Assembly: GCA_030758115.1 (NCBI GenBank)
Contig: JANREX010000024.1
Location: 1 to 39,462 of the forward strand
Reading direction: 5' to 3'
Length of the DNA: 39,462 nt
Source of the DNA: Paracoccaceae bacterium
GTDB lineage: Bacteria; Pseudomonadota; Alphaproteobacteria; Rhodobacterales; Rhodobacteraceae
Shown here: positions 17,792-26,501 of the stretch, one piece after another
Layout of the letters: every line of letters begins with the position of its first letter
Position numbering within the stretch: position 1 is the first letter of the stretch
Translations under genes and position numbers: made by a program
Notes under the pieces: generated by a model
Databases searched by the model: none
Seen by the model: only the letters and a program-made list of their open reading frames with translations
Told to the model about the DNA's origin: nothing

Positions 17792-17854
17792 TGCGTCTGT
17801 TTTTTTATTTTTCAACATCAGACGCAAGGGCGCGGCCCGGAACAGGCCGCGCCC
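17792..17854 (-). terminator. Attenuator-type hairpins between aapJ and aapQ
   Basis: A perfect 10-bp stem GGGCGCGGCC (17828-17837) / GGCCGCGCCC (17845-17854) with a 7-base loop lies 8 bases after the aapJ stop. A second inverted repeat, TGCGTCTG (17792-17799) / CAGACGCA (17819-17826), follows it directly and encloses an A-rich loop on the transcript strand. The first hairpin has no U-tract right after it, so partial termination or RNA 3'-end protection is more likely than full termination. Confidence 0.6.
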
Positions 17855-17862
17855 CATTTCTT

Positions 17863-18879
17863 TTAACGGAACGGTGGCGAATAGAGTAACCCCCCGTCGG
17901 TCCACTGCCCGTTCAAACCACGCGCCAGACCGATCGGCGTGTTCTCACCGATGTTCTTTTCAAACAGTTCGCCGTAGTTGCCACCAACCATAATGGCGTT
18001 CTTCGCCCAAGCTGGGTCGAGGCCAATCATCGCACCCAAGGTACCCTCGGCCCCAAGCAAGCGATTGATCTCAGGGTTGCCCGTGCCTGCAGATAATTCT
18101 TCGACATTCGCAGAAGTTACACCCAATTCCTCCGCAGCGATAAGTGCATTCAGCGTCCAACGGACAATATCACCCCAGTCGTTATCACCATGCCGAACAA
18201 GCGGGCCGAGCGGCTCTTTCGAGATGATCTCAGGCAGAATGATATGATCAGAAGGGTTTTCGAACGCAGCGCGGGTTGCCGCAAGCCCGGACGCATCAGT
18301 CGTGTAAACATCACAAGCGCCAGCAAGATACTGTTGCTGACCTTCTGCGTTGGTTTCGATCGGAACCGGCTCATAGCTCATGCTATTGGCACGAAAGAAG
18401 TCGGCCAGGTTCAGTTCGGTTGTTGTTCCAGTTTGGATGCAAATCCTTGCGCCATCCAGTTCCTTGGCCGAGGCCACACCAAGTGCCTTAGGTGCCAAGA
18501 AGCCTTGGCCGTCATAGTAATTCACCCCCAGGAAATCAAACTTGAGGTCGGTGTCACGGCTGAAAGTCCATGTTGTATTGCGCGCCAGCATGTCGATTTC
18601 GCCCGACGCCAGAGCTGTGAAGCGTGTTTTACCGGTTGTCGGAACAAATTCCACCGCATTTCCATCGCCAAACACTGCAGCAGCAACTGCACGACACAAG
18701 CCAACGTCAAAGCCATCCCAGTTGCCGTTGGCGTCAGGCGCTGCAAATCCGGGCACACCAGTTGTTACGCCGCAATTCAATTTGCCGCGGGCCTTAACGT
18801 CATCGAGTGTTGCTGCAGCGGCAGCACCGGCAGTCAGCCCAGCAACTGTAAGCGCACCCAAGAATACTTTTTTGTTCAT
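17863..18879 (-). CDS. aapJ: Amino-acid ABC transporter periplasmic binding protein AapJ
   Basis: A 338-residue periplasmic solute-binding protein. The signal peptide MNKKVFLGALTVAGLTAGAA is followed by an alanine-rich cleavage site at about 22-23. The mature part has the family 3 binding-protein signature (GFDVGLCRAVAAAVFGD) and recognisable AapJ segments such as ARNTTWTFSRDTDLKFDFLG and VGGNYGELFEKNIG. It delivers L-amino acids with broad specificity to AapQMP. The start is supported by the Shine-Dalgarno GGAAGAGG six bases upstream. Base composition is about 48% GC in the line at 18301, against 60-67% in flanking operons. Confidence 0.94.
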   Translation of the reverse strand: MNKKVFLGALTVAGLTAGAAAAATLDDVKARGKLNCGVTTGVPGFAAPDANGNWDGFDVGLCRAVAAAVFGDGNAVEFVPTTGKTRFTALASGEIDMLARNTTWTFSRDTDLKFDFLGVNYYDGQGFLAPKALGVASAKELDGARICIQTGTTTELNLADFFRANSMSYEPVPIETNAEGQQQYLAGACDVYTTDASGLAATRAAFENPSDHIILPEIISKEPLGPLVRHGDNDWGDIVRWTLNALIAAEELGVTSANVEELSAGTGNPEINRLLGAEGTLGAMIGLDPAWAKNAIMVGGNYGELFEKNIGENTPIGLARGLNGQWTDGGLLYSPPFR

Positions 18880-19074
18880 TTTTACCTCTTCCTGATTGAC
18901 CGCTCTTTAAGCAGAGCGCTTTTACCGGCCCTATGGACGGTTGGATTGTTCTGAGGAGAGTGATCCTCAGTGTTCTTAACTTTGGTCGGATTCATCGCAT
19001 TCCGTCAAGTCAATCATCACGAAACGCAAAGGGGTAAAAGATCATTCCGTTGCGGAAGCTTGAGGATTCGGCAG
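18880..19074 (-). promoter_or_regulatory. aapJ upstream region with two palindromes
   Basis: This 195-base gap between atp12 and aapJ must contain the aap promoter. On inspection it has two inverted repeats: CGCTCT/AGAGCG (18901-18906 and 18913-18918) and CTGAGGA/TCCTCAG (18951-18957 and 18964-18970). They could be operators or 5'-leader hairpins. I did not find a convincing -35/-10 or a sigma54 GG-N10-GC promoter. Confidence 0.35.
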
Positions 19075-19791
19075 TTATTCGGAGGGTCGCGAAAGATCAT
19101 GGAAGAATTTCGCGTGCAGGAATGCAGATCGTTTCGTCGCGGCCATGGCCTCTGCCTCGTCATCGACGCCCCATTGCTCGATCTGCCAGTCTTCATCGAC
19201 GCGCGACAGGCGCCAGACGTCCTCGGCGGGCAAGTGATTCATCATGGCGGAAAAGCCGAGAATCAAGGAACCTGACAGGCTGACAAGGTCATGAAATGCG
19301 GCCAGCGCGAAGTTGTCCATCGCGTGAACCCGCTCCGCCAGCCGTGTGAGCGTGGCACCATCCTGGGGTACGTGCATCACCCCCGAAGCGGTCGTCAGTC
19401 GTGCATCCAGCGCCTCGGCGGCCCAGTCAAGCACCGGGTCCCACATCTGCGCCTGCCGCGCGATCAACTCGGCCGGGCCGGGCGCACGATAGCACAGCAG
19501 GTCACTGTCACCGTAGTCGGCGATCATCTGCGCCACTTCGGCATGCTGGATGGCCACCTTGTCGATGGCCGCATTGGCCGAGCGCGTGACAGGCATGGTG
19601 CGCGGGTCGATCGCGCCCTCCTGGGCATCCCATTCAGCGGCGATGGCCGCGGCCATGGCGTGGGTCGGCACGATCAGCGGGGTCTTGGCCGGTGTCTTGA
19701 CCGGACGCCCGTCCAGATGGACGGTAAAGCCCCCGGAAGCCTCGACGGCGCTGGCCGCTTTCCAGAAACGCTTGGCTTTCCATTCGCTCAT
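19075..19791 (-). CDS. ATP12-family F1-ATPase assembly chaperone
   Basis: A 238-residue ATP12 protein, the alphaproteobacterial relative of the mitochondrial chaperone that binds the F1 alpha subunit during ATP synthase assembly. Family features are the N-terminal RFWKAASAVEASGGFTVHLD, the DGRPVKTPAKTPL segment, EWDAQEGAIDPRTMP and the C-terminal VDDEAEAMAATKR. It is the last gene of the deg-rarA-crcB-rlu-HAD operon, overlapping the HAD gene by ATGA. The low-GC aap region begins right after its stop codon. Confidence 0.92.
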   Translation of the reverse strand: MSEWKAKRFWKAASAVEASGGFTVHLDGRPVKTPAKTPLIVPTHAMAAAIAAEWDAQEGAIDPRTMPVTRSANAAIDKVAIQHAEVAQMIADYGDSDLLCYRAPGPAELIARQAQMWDPVLDWAAEALDARLTTASGVMHVPQDGATLTRLAERVHAMDNFALAAFHDLVSLSGSLILGFSAMMNHLPAEDVWRLSRVDEDWQIEQWGVDDEAEAMAATKRSAFLHAKFFHDLSRPSE

Positions 19792-20471
19792 GCTGCGACC
19801 CTCCAGATATCGTCAAGCCGGGATGGCAGATCCTCGAACCTCTCGATGACATGGTCAGCGCCATGAAGCATCGCCGGCGCGTGATAGCCCCAACTGACAC
19901 CGATGGCCCGGATCCCGGCAGCCTGCGCCATATCCATGTCATAGCTGGTATCGCCCACCATGACCGCGTCCCGCGCGTCGACACCGGTTTCGCGCAGCGC
20001 CGCCAGCAACATCGAGGGATGCGGCTTTGACGGGTGATGATCGGCAACCTGCCGGGTCTGGAACAACCCGTCCAGACCATGACTGGCGATCAGCGCATCC
20101 AGACCGCGCTGCGACTTGCCCGTGGCCACGCCCAGCAGCGTGTGGGACTGTCGCGACAGCAGATCCAGCACCGCACGCGCACCCGGATAAAGCGGCGAGG
20201 TCTGGCGCGTATCGCTGGATACGCGGGACGTCATGTAAGCCTGCTTGTATCCCGCCACCAGATCGGCGCGCAGCCCCTCGGGCAAGTCGGGCACAAGGCG
20301 GGCCATCGCCTCGTTCAGCGACAGGCCGACAATCGACAGCACGGCCTCGCGCGGCGGCACGTCCAGCCCGTGCATGGCAAAGGCCGCAGCCATGGCACCC
20401 AGGATATCCGCCTGGCTGTCGACAAGCGTGCCATCGACATCGAAGATCACCAATCGCAGCCGATCCGTCAC
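19788..20471 (-). CDS. HAD-superfamily phosphatase, phosphoglycolate-phosphatase-like
   Basis: A 227-residue HAD subfamily IA hydrolase. The nucleophile motif is IFDVDGTLVDSQ (Asp11 and Asp13), motif II is ATGKSQRG, the conserved lysine lies in SKPHPSM, and motif IV is VMVGDTSYDMDMAQAAG. The cap domain between residues about 20 and 85 is of the Gph type. The substrate is a small phosphoester, possibly phosphoglycolate, but cannot be set from sequence alone. ATGA overlaps join it to both neighbours. Confidence 0.9.
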   Translation of the reverse strand: MTDRLRLVIFDVDGTLVDSQADILGAMAAAFAMHGLDVPPREAVLSIVGLSLNEAMARLVPDLPEGLRADLVAGYKQAYMTSRVSSDTRQTSPLYPGARAVLDLLSRQSHTLLGVATGKSQRGLDALIASHGLDGLFQTRQVADHHPSKPHPSMLLAALRETGVDARDAVMVGDTSYDMDMAQAAGIRAIGVSWGYHAPAMLHGADHVIERFEDLPSRLDDIWRVAA

Positions 20472-21511
20472 CGCAGCGCCTCGAACGGATCCTCTGCGGC
20501 CAGATCCTCGGTCCAGCCGAACGTGTCCCAGCTATGGGCCATGTGATCGGGCAGCGGGGCGGTGATGGTGATGACCTTGCGCGTATGCGGGTGCTCGAAC
20601 CGCAGCATCCGCGCATGAAGGTGCAGCTTCTTCGAGATGATGCCACCCAGTTGCGCGCCCCAGCCGTCGCCAAGGTTTTCCTGACCCGAGCCGCCGTATT
20701 TGCCATCGCCGACAATCGGATGCCCGATCTCGGCCATATGCGCGCGCAGCTGGTGGGTGCGCCCGGTCAGGGGCTCCATCGCCACCCAGGACGCGCGCCC
20801 GCCGACACGGTAGAGCGTGGCATAAAGCGTATGTGCCCGCTTGGCGCCGGGGGTCTTGTCGATGTCGCGGGGATGGACGGCGTGCATCTTCTCGCCTTCG
20901 CCCTTGGCACCGTGGCCGGGGGCCTTGACCAGACCGAACTTGATCTCGCCCAGGTAAGGCGTCGGCACACCGGCGACAATCGCCCAATATATCTTGCGCG
21001 TCTCGCGGTGGCGGAAGGCCTCGGTCAGCGCAGCGGCGGTCTTGCGGTCACGCGCCAGCACCAGGACACCGGTCGTGTCCTTGTCCAGCCGGTGCACCAG
21101 GCGCGGCTTTTCCTCATAGCCAAAGCGCAGCGCCTCGGCCAGACCGTCCACATGTTTGACCGTCTTGCTGCCCCCCTGCGTCGGCAGACCGGCAGGTTTG
21201 TTGATCGCGATGATGTAATCGTCACGATAGATCACCGCATCCTGCATCATCTTGATATCTGCCGGGTTCAGCCGGGTTTCAGTGACCAGGGTCATCTGCT
21301 CGGGATCTGGCAGCGGCGGAATGCGCACCTGCTGGCCGGCCGCAAGCCGGGTTGCCGCCTTCACGCGGCCACCATCGACACGCAACTCGCCCTTGCGGCA
21401 CATCTTTTCGACCATGCCCTGGGTCAGGTGCGGAAATATGCGCCGCAGCCAGCGATCCAGACGCTGATCGCTATCGGCTTCGGACACGGCAATGGTTTGG
21501 ACACGGCTCAT
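20468..21511 (-). CDS. RluA-family pseudouridine synthase (RluC/D type)
   Basis: A 347-residue pseudouridine synthase. An N-terminal S4 RNA-binding domain (about 15-65) is followed by the catalytic domain with the motif LVHRLDKDTTGVLVLAR, in which Asp143 is the catalytic aspartate, and the later GRTHQLRAHMAEIGHPIVGD. The length and the S4 domain fit RluC/RluD enzymes acting on 23S rRNA; which uridines are modified cannot be told. It overlaps crcB and the HAD gene by four bases each. Confidence 0.92.
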   Translation of the reverse strand: MSRVQTIAVSEADSDQRLDRWLRRIFPHLTQGMVEKMCRKGELRVDGGRVKAATRLAAGQQVRIPPLPDPEQMTLVTETRLNPADIKMMQDAVIYRDDYIIAINKPAGLPTQGGSKTVKHVDGLAEALRFGYEEKPRLVHRLDKDTTGVLVLARDRKTAAALTEAFRHRETRKIYWAIVAGVPTPYLGEIKFGLVKAPGHGAKGEGEKMHAVHPRDIDKTPGAKRAHTLYATLYRVGGRASWVAMEPLTGRTHQLRAHMAEIGHPIVGDGKYGGSGQENLGDGWGAQLGGIISKKLHLHARMLRFEHPHTRKVITITAPLPDHMAHSWDTFGWTEDLAAEDPFEALR

Positions 21512-21885
21512 TGGAGCACCTCTCTTGCGACCACCATGGCCAGGACCAGCGCGCTGAGCGACAGGATCACCGATGCCCCGACATAGAAGGCCGCCAGCAT
21601 CGTCTCGCCCCGCTCATAAAGCGCCATCGCATCCAGCGAAAACGCCGAAAACGTTGTGAAACCGCCAAGCACCCCTGTCAGCAGGAAAGGCGCCAGCCGC
21701 GTTGCATCGCGCTGCGCCAGCACCACGACCAACAGCCCCATCAGGAACGACCCGATCACATTGACGGCCAGCGTACCCCATGGAAAACCGGCCCCAAGCA
21801 GGCGCAAAGCGCCCATGGAGGTCAGATAACGGGCCGTGGCCCCGATGGCGCCGCCGAGGGCGACCTGCAGCAATGTGGTCAACAT
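21508..21885 (-). CDS. crcB: Fluoride exporter CrcB/Fluc
   Basis: A 125-residue, four-helix membrane protein of the Fluc fluoride-channel family. Signature segments are GGAIGATARY (11-20), PWGTLAVNVIGSFLMG (35-50) and GGFTTFSAFS (74-83), which line the dual-pore dimer. The start is placed at 21885, the usual family N-terminus; the frame is open to an ATG at 21957, which would overlap rarA. No fluoride riboswitch was seen upstream: the gene is embedded in an operon 58 bases after rarA. Confidence 0.93.
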   Translation of the reverse strand: MLTTLLQVALGGAIGATARYLTSMGALRLLGAGFPWGTLAVNVIGSFLMGLLVVVLAQRDATRLAPFLLTGVLGGFTTFSAFSLDAMALYERGETMLAAFYVGASVILSLSALVLAMVVAREVLQ

Positions 21886-21943
21886 GCCCGCACCAGTGAA
21901 GAGGGGGGCGGGGAATGTCAAGTTTTCCCAGAAAAACGGCGCG

Positions 21944-23257
21944 CTAGCCCTGCTCACGCCTTGAACGCAACTTGCTGAAATAATCCAGCCGTCGCTTCAA
22001 TTCCCGTTCAAAGCCACGCTCGACGGGGTGATAGAGCACCGGGCGTTTGACACCGTCCGGGAAATAGTTCTGCCCGGAAAAGCCGTCTTCGGCGTCATGG
22101 TCATAGGCATAGTCGGCGCCATAGCCCTGTTCCTTCATCAGACGGGTCGGCGCGTTCAGGATATGTTTGGGCGGCGGTTCCGATCCGGTCTTGCGCGCCA
22201 GCGCCATCGCCGCCTTGAAACCCACATAGCCCGCGTTCGACTTGGGCGCCAAGGCCAGGTAGGTGACCGCCTGCCCCAGCGCCAACTCTCCTTCGGGGCT
22301 TCCCAGCCGCTCGTATGTTTCCCAGGCTTGCAGACACACGGCTTGCGCCTGCGGATCGGCCAGCCCGATATCCTCGACCGCCATGCGGGTCAGGCGGCGC
22401 GCCAGATAGCGCGGGTCTTCGCCCCCGGTCAGCATCCGCGCGAACCAGTAAAGCGCCGCATCGGGGTCTGACCCGCGCACGGATTTGTGCAGCGCTGAAA
22501 TCAGGTTGTAATGCTCATCCCCCGACTTGTCGTATTTCGCGGCGCGTCGCATCAGGCGGGTGGACAGCGCATCGGTATCCAGCTTGCCATCGACACGCCA
22601 GGCTGCGACCTGCTCGACCAGGTTCAGCAACGCGCGCCCGTCGCCGTCGGCCATCTCCAGCAGCGCCTCACGCGCGGGGCCGGTCAAGGGCAGCGCGCGG
22701 CCCAGTTCCTTTTCGGCCCGCTGCGCCAGGCGTTCCAGATCCGCCAGATCCAGCCGCTTGAGAACCAGGACCTGGGCGCGGCTCAGAAGGGCGGCGTTCA
22801 ATTCGAAACTGGGGTTTTCCGTGGTGGCCCCCACCAGAAGGATCGTTCCATCCTCCATATGGGGCAGGAACCCGTCCTGCTGGGCCTTGTTGAAACGGTG
22901 AATCTCGTCCACGAACAGCAAGGTCCCCTGCCCGTTCGCGCGGCGGATCTTGGCCGTCTCGAAGACCTTCCGCAATTCGGGCACACCGGTGAAGATCGCG
23001 CTGATCTGGACGAAATGCAGATCGGTCTCATCCGCCAGAAGCCGCGCGATGGTGGTCTTGCCCACACCGGGCGGCCCCCACAGCACCAGTGAGGACAGCG
23101 AACCCGAGGCCAGCATGATCCCCAGCGGCGCATCAGGTCCAAGCACCTGTTCCTGACCGATCACCTGGTCAAGGCGCTGCGGACGCAACCGATCCGCCAG
23201 GGGGCGCGGCGACCCCTTGGCCGGCTCCTTGCCTTCGGTGTCGAAAAGGTCAGCCAT
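21944..23257 (-). CDS. rarA: Replication-associated recombination protein RarA (MgsA)
   Basis: A 437-residue AAA+ ATPase related to clamp loaders. Walker A is GPPGVGKTT (61-69) and Walker [12 protein letters not shown] (113-123), with sensor [13 protein letters not shown]. The C-terminal tetramerisation region includes [18 protein letters not shown] and [19 protein letters not shown]. RarA acts at stalled replication forks. It starts three bases after the protease stop and is followed by crcB. Confidence 0.95.
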   Translation of the reverse strand: MADLFDTEGKEPAKGSPRPLADRLRPQRLDQVIGQEQVLGPDAPLGIMLASGSLSSLVLWGPPGVGKTTIARLLADETDLHFVQISAIFTGVPELRKVFETAKIRRANGQGTLLFVDEIHRFNKAQQDGFLPHMEDGTILLVGATTENPSFELNAALLSRAQVLVLKRLDLADLERLAQRAEKELGRALPLTGPAREALLEMADGDGRALLNLVEQVAAWRVDGKLDTDALSTRLMRRAAKYDKSGDEHYNLISALHKSVRGSDPDAALYWFARMLTGGEDPRYLARRLTRMAVEDIGLADPQAQAVCLQAWETYERLGSPEGELALGQAVTYLALAPKSNAGYVGFKAAMALARKTGSEPPPKHILNAPTRLMKEQGYGADYAYDHDAEDGFSGQNYFPDGVKRPVLYHPVERGFERELKRRLDYFSKLRSRREQG

Positions 23258-23260
23258 GGC

Positions 23261-24661
23261 TCACAGCCTGCTGCGCAACGACAACCGCTGCAAGCCACGT
23301 TGCAGATCGACGCGCAGCGCGCGCGCCGCAACCGCCTCGCGCAAGGCATCCCCTACCTGCGCTGTCCGGGTGATCGTATCCCCGTTGATGGACAGGATCA
23401 CATCGCCGGGGCGCATCCCGAACCGCGCACCGTAGGGGCCGGGGTTCTCCACGACGACGCCTTCGGTTCCCAGCGGCAGGTTGAATTCCGCCAGAACGGC
23501 CGGGTTGACGTTCAGAACCGTCAGGCCGGGCAAAGGGGCGTTTTCGTCAAGCCGCACAGGCGCGCGCGGCGGTGTCTCGGGTGCGGATCGCAGTTCGACG
23601 CCAACGGTCTGCTGTACGCCATCACGCAGCGACGTGACCTGCGCCACCTTGCCAAGACCCGCAACGCTCATCCGAAAGACCATCTCGGCGGGCGTGTTCA
23701 CGGGATGGCCGTCCACGGTCAGGATCACATCGCCGGGCCGCAGACCCGCCTCGGCAAAGGGACTGGACGGGTGCAGGGCGGACACAAGGATGCCGCCGGG
23801 ACGATCCAGCCCGAGCGAGGCCGCGATATCCGCATCGACCGGCTGCCCCGACATGCCCGCCCAGGGGTGTTCGAACCGCGTGCGCCCCTCACGGGCCTGT
23901 TCGACGAACCGGGCCACAAGATTGGCGGGGATCGCGAAACCGATGCCATTCGATCCACCCGACCGCGTCAGGATCGAGGTGTTCACCCCGATCAGCGCAC
24001 CGTTCACATCGATCAGCGCACCGCCCGAGTTGCCCGGATTGATCGCCGCATCGGTCTGGATGAAATAACCCCGCCCCGTACCGGATGCCGTGCCCGACCG
24101 CGCCAGACCCGATACGATCCCGCTGCTGACGGTCTGGCCCACGCCGAAGGGGTTTCCGATCGCCAGCACCAGTTCCCCCACCTCGACACTGTCGCTGTCG
24201 CGCAGCGAGAGCGCGGGCAGGTCGGATGCCCCCTCAAGCCGCAGAATGGCCAGATCGCTTTCCTCGTCGCCAAGAATGACGGTTGCATCGTATTCGCGCC
24301 GGTCGGTCAGCACGACCCGGATATCGGTCGCCTCGCCCACCACATGATAGTTCGACACGATGATCCCGTCAGGGGACAGGATGACACCCGAGCCAAGGCT
24401 GTTCTGCACCTGCGGGCGCACGGTGCCGAAGTCGCGAAACAGGTCCTGGAAGAACGGATCACCTGCAAAGGGGCTGGAGCGTACCGCGACCACGCGCTTG
24501 GCGTAGATGTTCACCACGGCGGGGGCGGCCTGTTTCACAAGCGGTGAAAAGCCCAGCTGGATTTCGGCCTGGCTGGTGGGCACCCGTGTTTCGGCCGCAA
24601 GCCCCAAGGGCACCAACCCGAGGGCCATGACCGACAGGATCGCAAGACCGGAACGCAGCAT
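23261..24661 (-). CDS. Deg/HtrA-family periplasmic serine protease
   Basis: A 466-residue Do-type endopeptidase for envelope protein quality control. A signal peptide (about 1-23) precedes the trypsin-like domain with His106 (SNYHVVGE), Asp136 (ESDLAILRL) and Ser212 (NPGNSGGAL). Two PDZ domains follow at about 265-350 and 375-460. The catalytic triad is intact. Upstream in-frame codons extend to 24811, but AAGGGGG a few bases before 24661 and the signal peptide fix the start there. It is the first gene of a six-gene operon. DegP, DegQ and DegS roles cannot be separated by sequence reading. Confidence 0.92.
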   Translation of the reverse strand: MLRSGLAILSVMALGLVPLGLAAETRVPTSQAEIQLGFSPLVKQAAPAVVNIYAKRVVAVRSSPFAGDPFFQDLFRDFGTVRPQVQNSLGSGVILSPDGIIVSNYHVVGEATDIRVVLTDRREYDATVILGDEESDLAILRLEGASDLPALSLRDSDSVEVGELVLAIGNPFGVGQTVSSGIVSGLARSGTASGTGRGYFIQTDAAINPGNSGGALIDVNGALIGVNTSILTRSGGSNGIGFAIPANLVARFVEQAREGRTRFEHPWAGMSGQPVDADIAASLGLDRPGGILVSALHPSSPFAEAGLRPGDVILTVDGHPVNTPAEMVFRMSVAGLGKVAQVTSLRDGVQQTVGVELRSAPETPPRAPVRLDENAPLPGLTVLNVNPAVLAEFNLPLGTEGVVVENPGPYGARFGMRPGDVILSINGDTITRTAQVGDALREAVAARALRVDLQRGLQRLSLRSRL

Positions 24662-24685
24662 CGGAACCCCCTTGTCCTTTGCCGT

Positions 24686-24714
24686 CATATGATCCCCGCA
24701 GCGGCAAGATGCAA
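24686..24714 (-). promoter_or_regulatory. Possible promoter of the deg-rarA-crcB operon
   Basis: On the minus strand TTGCAT (24714-24709) and CATATG (24691-24686) are 17 bases apart, 24 bases before the protease start and just downstream of the rplQ terminator. The -10 box is a weak match, so confidence is low. Confidence 0.3.
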
Positions 24715-24743
24715 GTTCCGCAGGATCCGACGGGGCAAACGAA

Positions 24744-24772
24744 AAACCCCCGCCCTTTCGGGACGGGGGTTT
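24744..24772 (-). terminator. Intrinsic terminator of the ribosomal-protein superoperon
   Basis: AAACCCCCG-CCC (24744-24755) pairs with GGG-A-CGGGGGTTT (24760-24772) with a TTTC loop and one bulged base. On the minus strand the stem is followed by a T-rich run (GGGGGTTTTTCGTTT). It lies 35 bases after the rplQ stop and is the strongest terminator of the window. Confidence 0.9.
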
Positions 24773-24807
24773 CAATTGTCTCAATCCATGGCCCGGGGGC
24801 CAGGGGA

Positions 24808-25227
24808 TCAATCCTCGGCAACCTCTTCGGCAGCAACGCGCGCCTTGTCGGCTGCACCCTTGGCAGCCGGGTCGCGGTCGACGAATTCGATGATCGCCAT
24901 CGGTGCCATGTCGCCATAACGGAAACCGGCCTTCAGGATGCGGACGTAACCGCCCTGACGTTCCTTGTAGCGCGGGCCCAGAATGTCGAACAGCTTTGCC
25001 ACATAGGCATCCTGCTTCAGCTGGGATGCGGCCTGGCGGCGGGCATGCAGATCGCCGCGCTTGCCCAGCGTGATCAGTTTTTCAACGATCGGGCGCAGTT
25101 CCTTTGCCTTGGGCAGGGTGGTCTTGATCTGCTCATGTTCAATGAGCGAGCCGGCCATGTTCGCCCACAGCGCCTTGCGGTGCTCATGGGTACGGTTCAG
25201 GCGGCGGTAGCCTCTTGCGTGACGCAT
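24808..25227 (-). CDS. rplQ: 50S ribosomal protein L17
   Basis: A 139-residue L17 with the typical N-terminus [20 protein letters not shown] and the segment [16 protein letters not shown]. It binds 23S rRNA near the peptide exit tunnel. The C-terminal 20 or so residues form an alanine/glutamate-rich extension. It is the last gene of the alpha operon, 144 bases after rpoA, preceded by the Shine-Dalgarno GGAGAA and followed by the intrinsic terminator. Confidence 0.97.
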   Translation of the reverse strand: MRHARGYRRLNRTHEHRKALWANMAGSLIEHEQIKTTLPKAKELRPIVEKLITLGKRGDLHARRQAASQLKQDAYVAKLFDILGPRYKERQGGYVRILKAGFRYGDMAPMAIIEFVDRDPAAKGAADKARVAAEEVAED

Positions 25228-25342
25228 TGTCGTTCTCCTTCAAGCTTTATGAAGCTTTTTGCTTTGTCCGACGGCCGATGCGTGTCAGCCGCTCTCCTTG
25301 GGGCACCATGCCCTTGTTTTCCCCGCCACTGCGGGCATTTAA

Positions 25343-25365
25343 GGGGCGGGTTGAACACCCGCCCC
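25343..25365 (-). terminator. Hairpin just after rpoA
   Basis: A perfect 9-bp stem GGGGCGGGT (25343-25351) / ACCCGCCCC (25357-25365) with a TGAAC loop (plus-strand reading) begins 6 bases after the rpoA stop. On the transcript strand it is followed by CTTAAATG, not a real U-tract. It may be a weak attenuator or protect the rpoA mRNA 3' end. Confidence 0.45.
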
Positions 25366-25371
25366 AAATTC

Positions 25372-26388
25372 TCAGAAGGCGTCTTCGAATTTCTTGGCCA
25401 GATCTTCGATATTGTCTGGCGGCCAGTCCTCGACATCCATGCCAAGGTGCAGACCCATGCCGGACAGCACTTCCTTGATCTCGTTCAGCGACTTGCGGCC
25501 GAAGTTCGGGGTGCGCAGCATCTCGGCTTCGGTTTTCTGGATCAGGTCGCCGATATAGACGATGTTGTCGTTCTTCAGGCAGTTTGCCGAACGCACCGAC
25601 AGTTCCAGCTCGTCCACCTTCTTCAGCAGAAGCGGGTTGAACTCCAGACCGTCGTCGTCATCCGAACGCGTAGCGCTTTCCGGCTCGTCGAAGTTGACGA
25701 AGATCGACAGCTGGTCCTGCAGGATGCGCGCGGCATAGGCCACTGCATCATCAGGGGTCAGCGACCCATCGGTTTCGATCTTCATGGTCAGCTTGTCATA
25801 ATCCAGAACCTGACCTTCACGGGTCGGGGTCACTTCGTAGGACACGCGCTTGATCGGCGAATAGATCGCGTCGATCGGAATCAGACCGATGGGCGCATCT
25901 TCCGGCTTGTTCTTGTCGGCCGAAACATAGCCCTTGCCGGTGTTGACCGTCAGTTCCATGTAAAGGTCCGCACCATCGTCCAGGTGGCAGATCACGTGAT
26001 CCTTGTTCAGGATCTCGATGCCTGCGCTGTCCGAAATGTCACCAGCGGTGACGACGCCCGGACCCTTTGCATTCACGGTCAGGCGCTTGGGCCCTTCCAC
26101 TTCCATGCGGATCGAGACACCCTTGAGGTTCAGGATGATGTCGGTGACATCCTCGCGCACACCGGCGACCGAGGAAAACTCGTGCAGCACGTTGTCGATC
26201 TGCACAGAGGTGATGGCGGCGCCCTGCAGCGACGACATCAGGATGCGGCGCAGCGCGTTGCCCAGCGTGAGGCCAAAGCCCCGCTCCAGCGGTTCGGCGA
26301 TCACGGTGGCCTGACGGGCCGGATCGTTGCCCGGCTTGACTTCAAGCTGTGTCGGCTTGATCAGTTCGGCCCAGTTCTTGTGGATCAT
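25372..26388 (-). CDS. rpoA: DNA-directed RNA polymerase alpha subunit
   Basis: A 338-residue alpha subunit. The N-terminal assembly domain (about 1-235) begins [20 protein letters not shown] and includes [18 protein letters not shown]. After a linker, the C-terminal domain (about 250-320) includes [16 protein letters not shown] and [14 protein letters not shown], which bind UP elements and activators. The frame reaches a GTG/ATG region four codons upstream, but the conserved N-terminus and the GGAGGGA Shine-Dalgarno support 26388. It lies between rpsK and rplQ as in other alphaproteobacteria. Confidence 0.98.
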   Translation of the reverse strand: MIHKNWAELIKPTQLEVKPGNDPARQATVIAEPLERGFGLTLGNALRRILMSSLQGAAITSVQIDNVLHEFSSVAGVREDVTDIILNLKGVSIRMEVEGPKRLTVNAKGPGVVTAGDISDSAGIEILNKDHVICHLDDGADLYMELTVNTGKGYVSADKNKPEDAPIGLIPIDAIYSPIKRVSYEVTPTREGQVLDYDKLTMKIETDGSLTPDDAVAYAARILQDQLSIFVNFDEPESATRSDDDDGLEFNPLLLKKVDELELSVRSANCLKNDNIVYIGDLIQKTEAEMLRTPNFGRKSLNEIKEVLSGMGLHLGMDVEDWPPDNIEDLAKKFEDAF

Positions 26389-26459
26389 GCGTCCCTCCAT
26401 TCTTGTCTTGTCCTCATGTCCAAAAGGCCAAGACGCCCGAGGTTTCTAAATGACGTCGA

Positions 26460-26484
26460 GGGGCCGAGCGCAAGGCGCGGCCCC
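26460..26484 (-). terminator. Hairpin between rpsK and rpoA
   Basis: GGGGCCG (26460-26466) pairs with CGGCCCC (26478-26484) around an 11-base loop, 17 bases after the rpsK stop in a 113-base gap. There is no U-tract after it on the transcript strand, so it is a possible attenuator or RNA-processing site only. Confidence 0.35.
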
Positions 26485-26501
26485 CTGAAAAATAAGCGGG
26501 A

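Noticed and set aside
20027-21586. 519-codon plus-strand open frame across the HAD and pseudouridine synthase genes
   Set aside because: It is a shadow of two well-conserved minus-strand genes and has no recognisable motif.
21886-21943. Fluoride riboswitch before crcB
   Set aside because: Only 58 bases separate rarA and crcB and no pseudoknot-like riboswitch sequence was seen.
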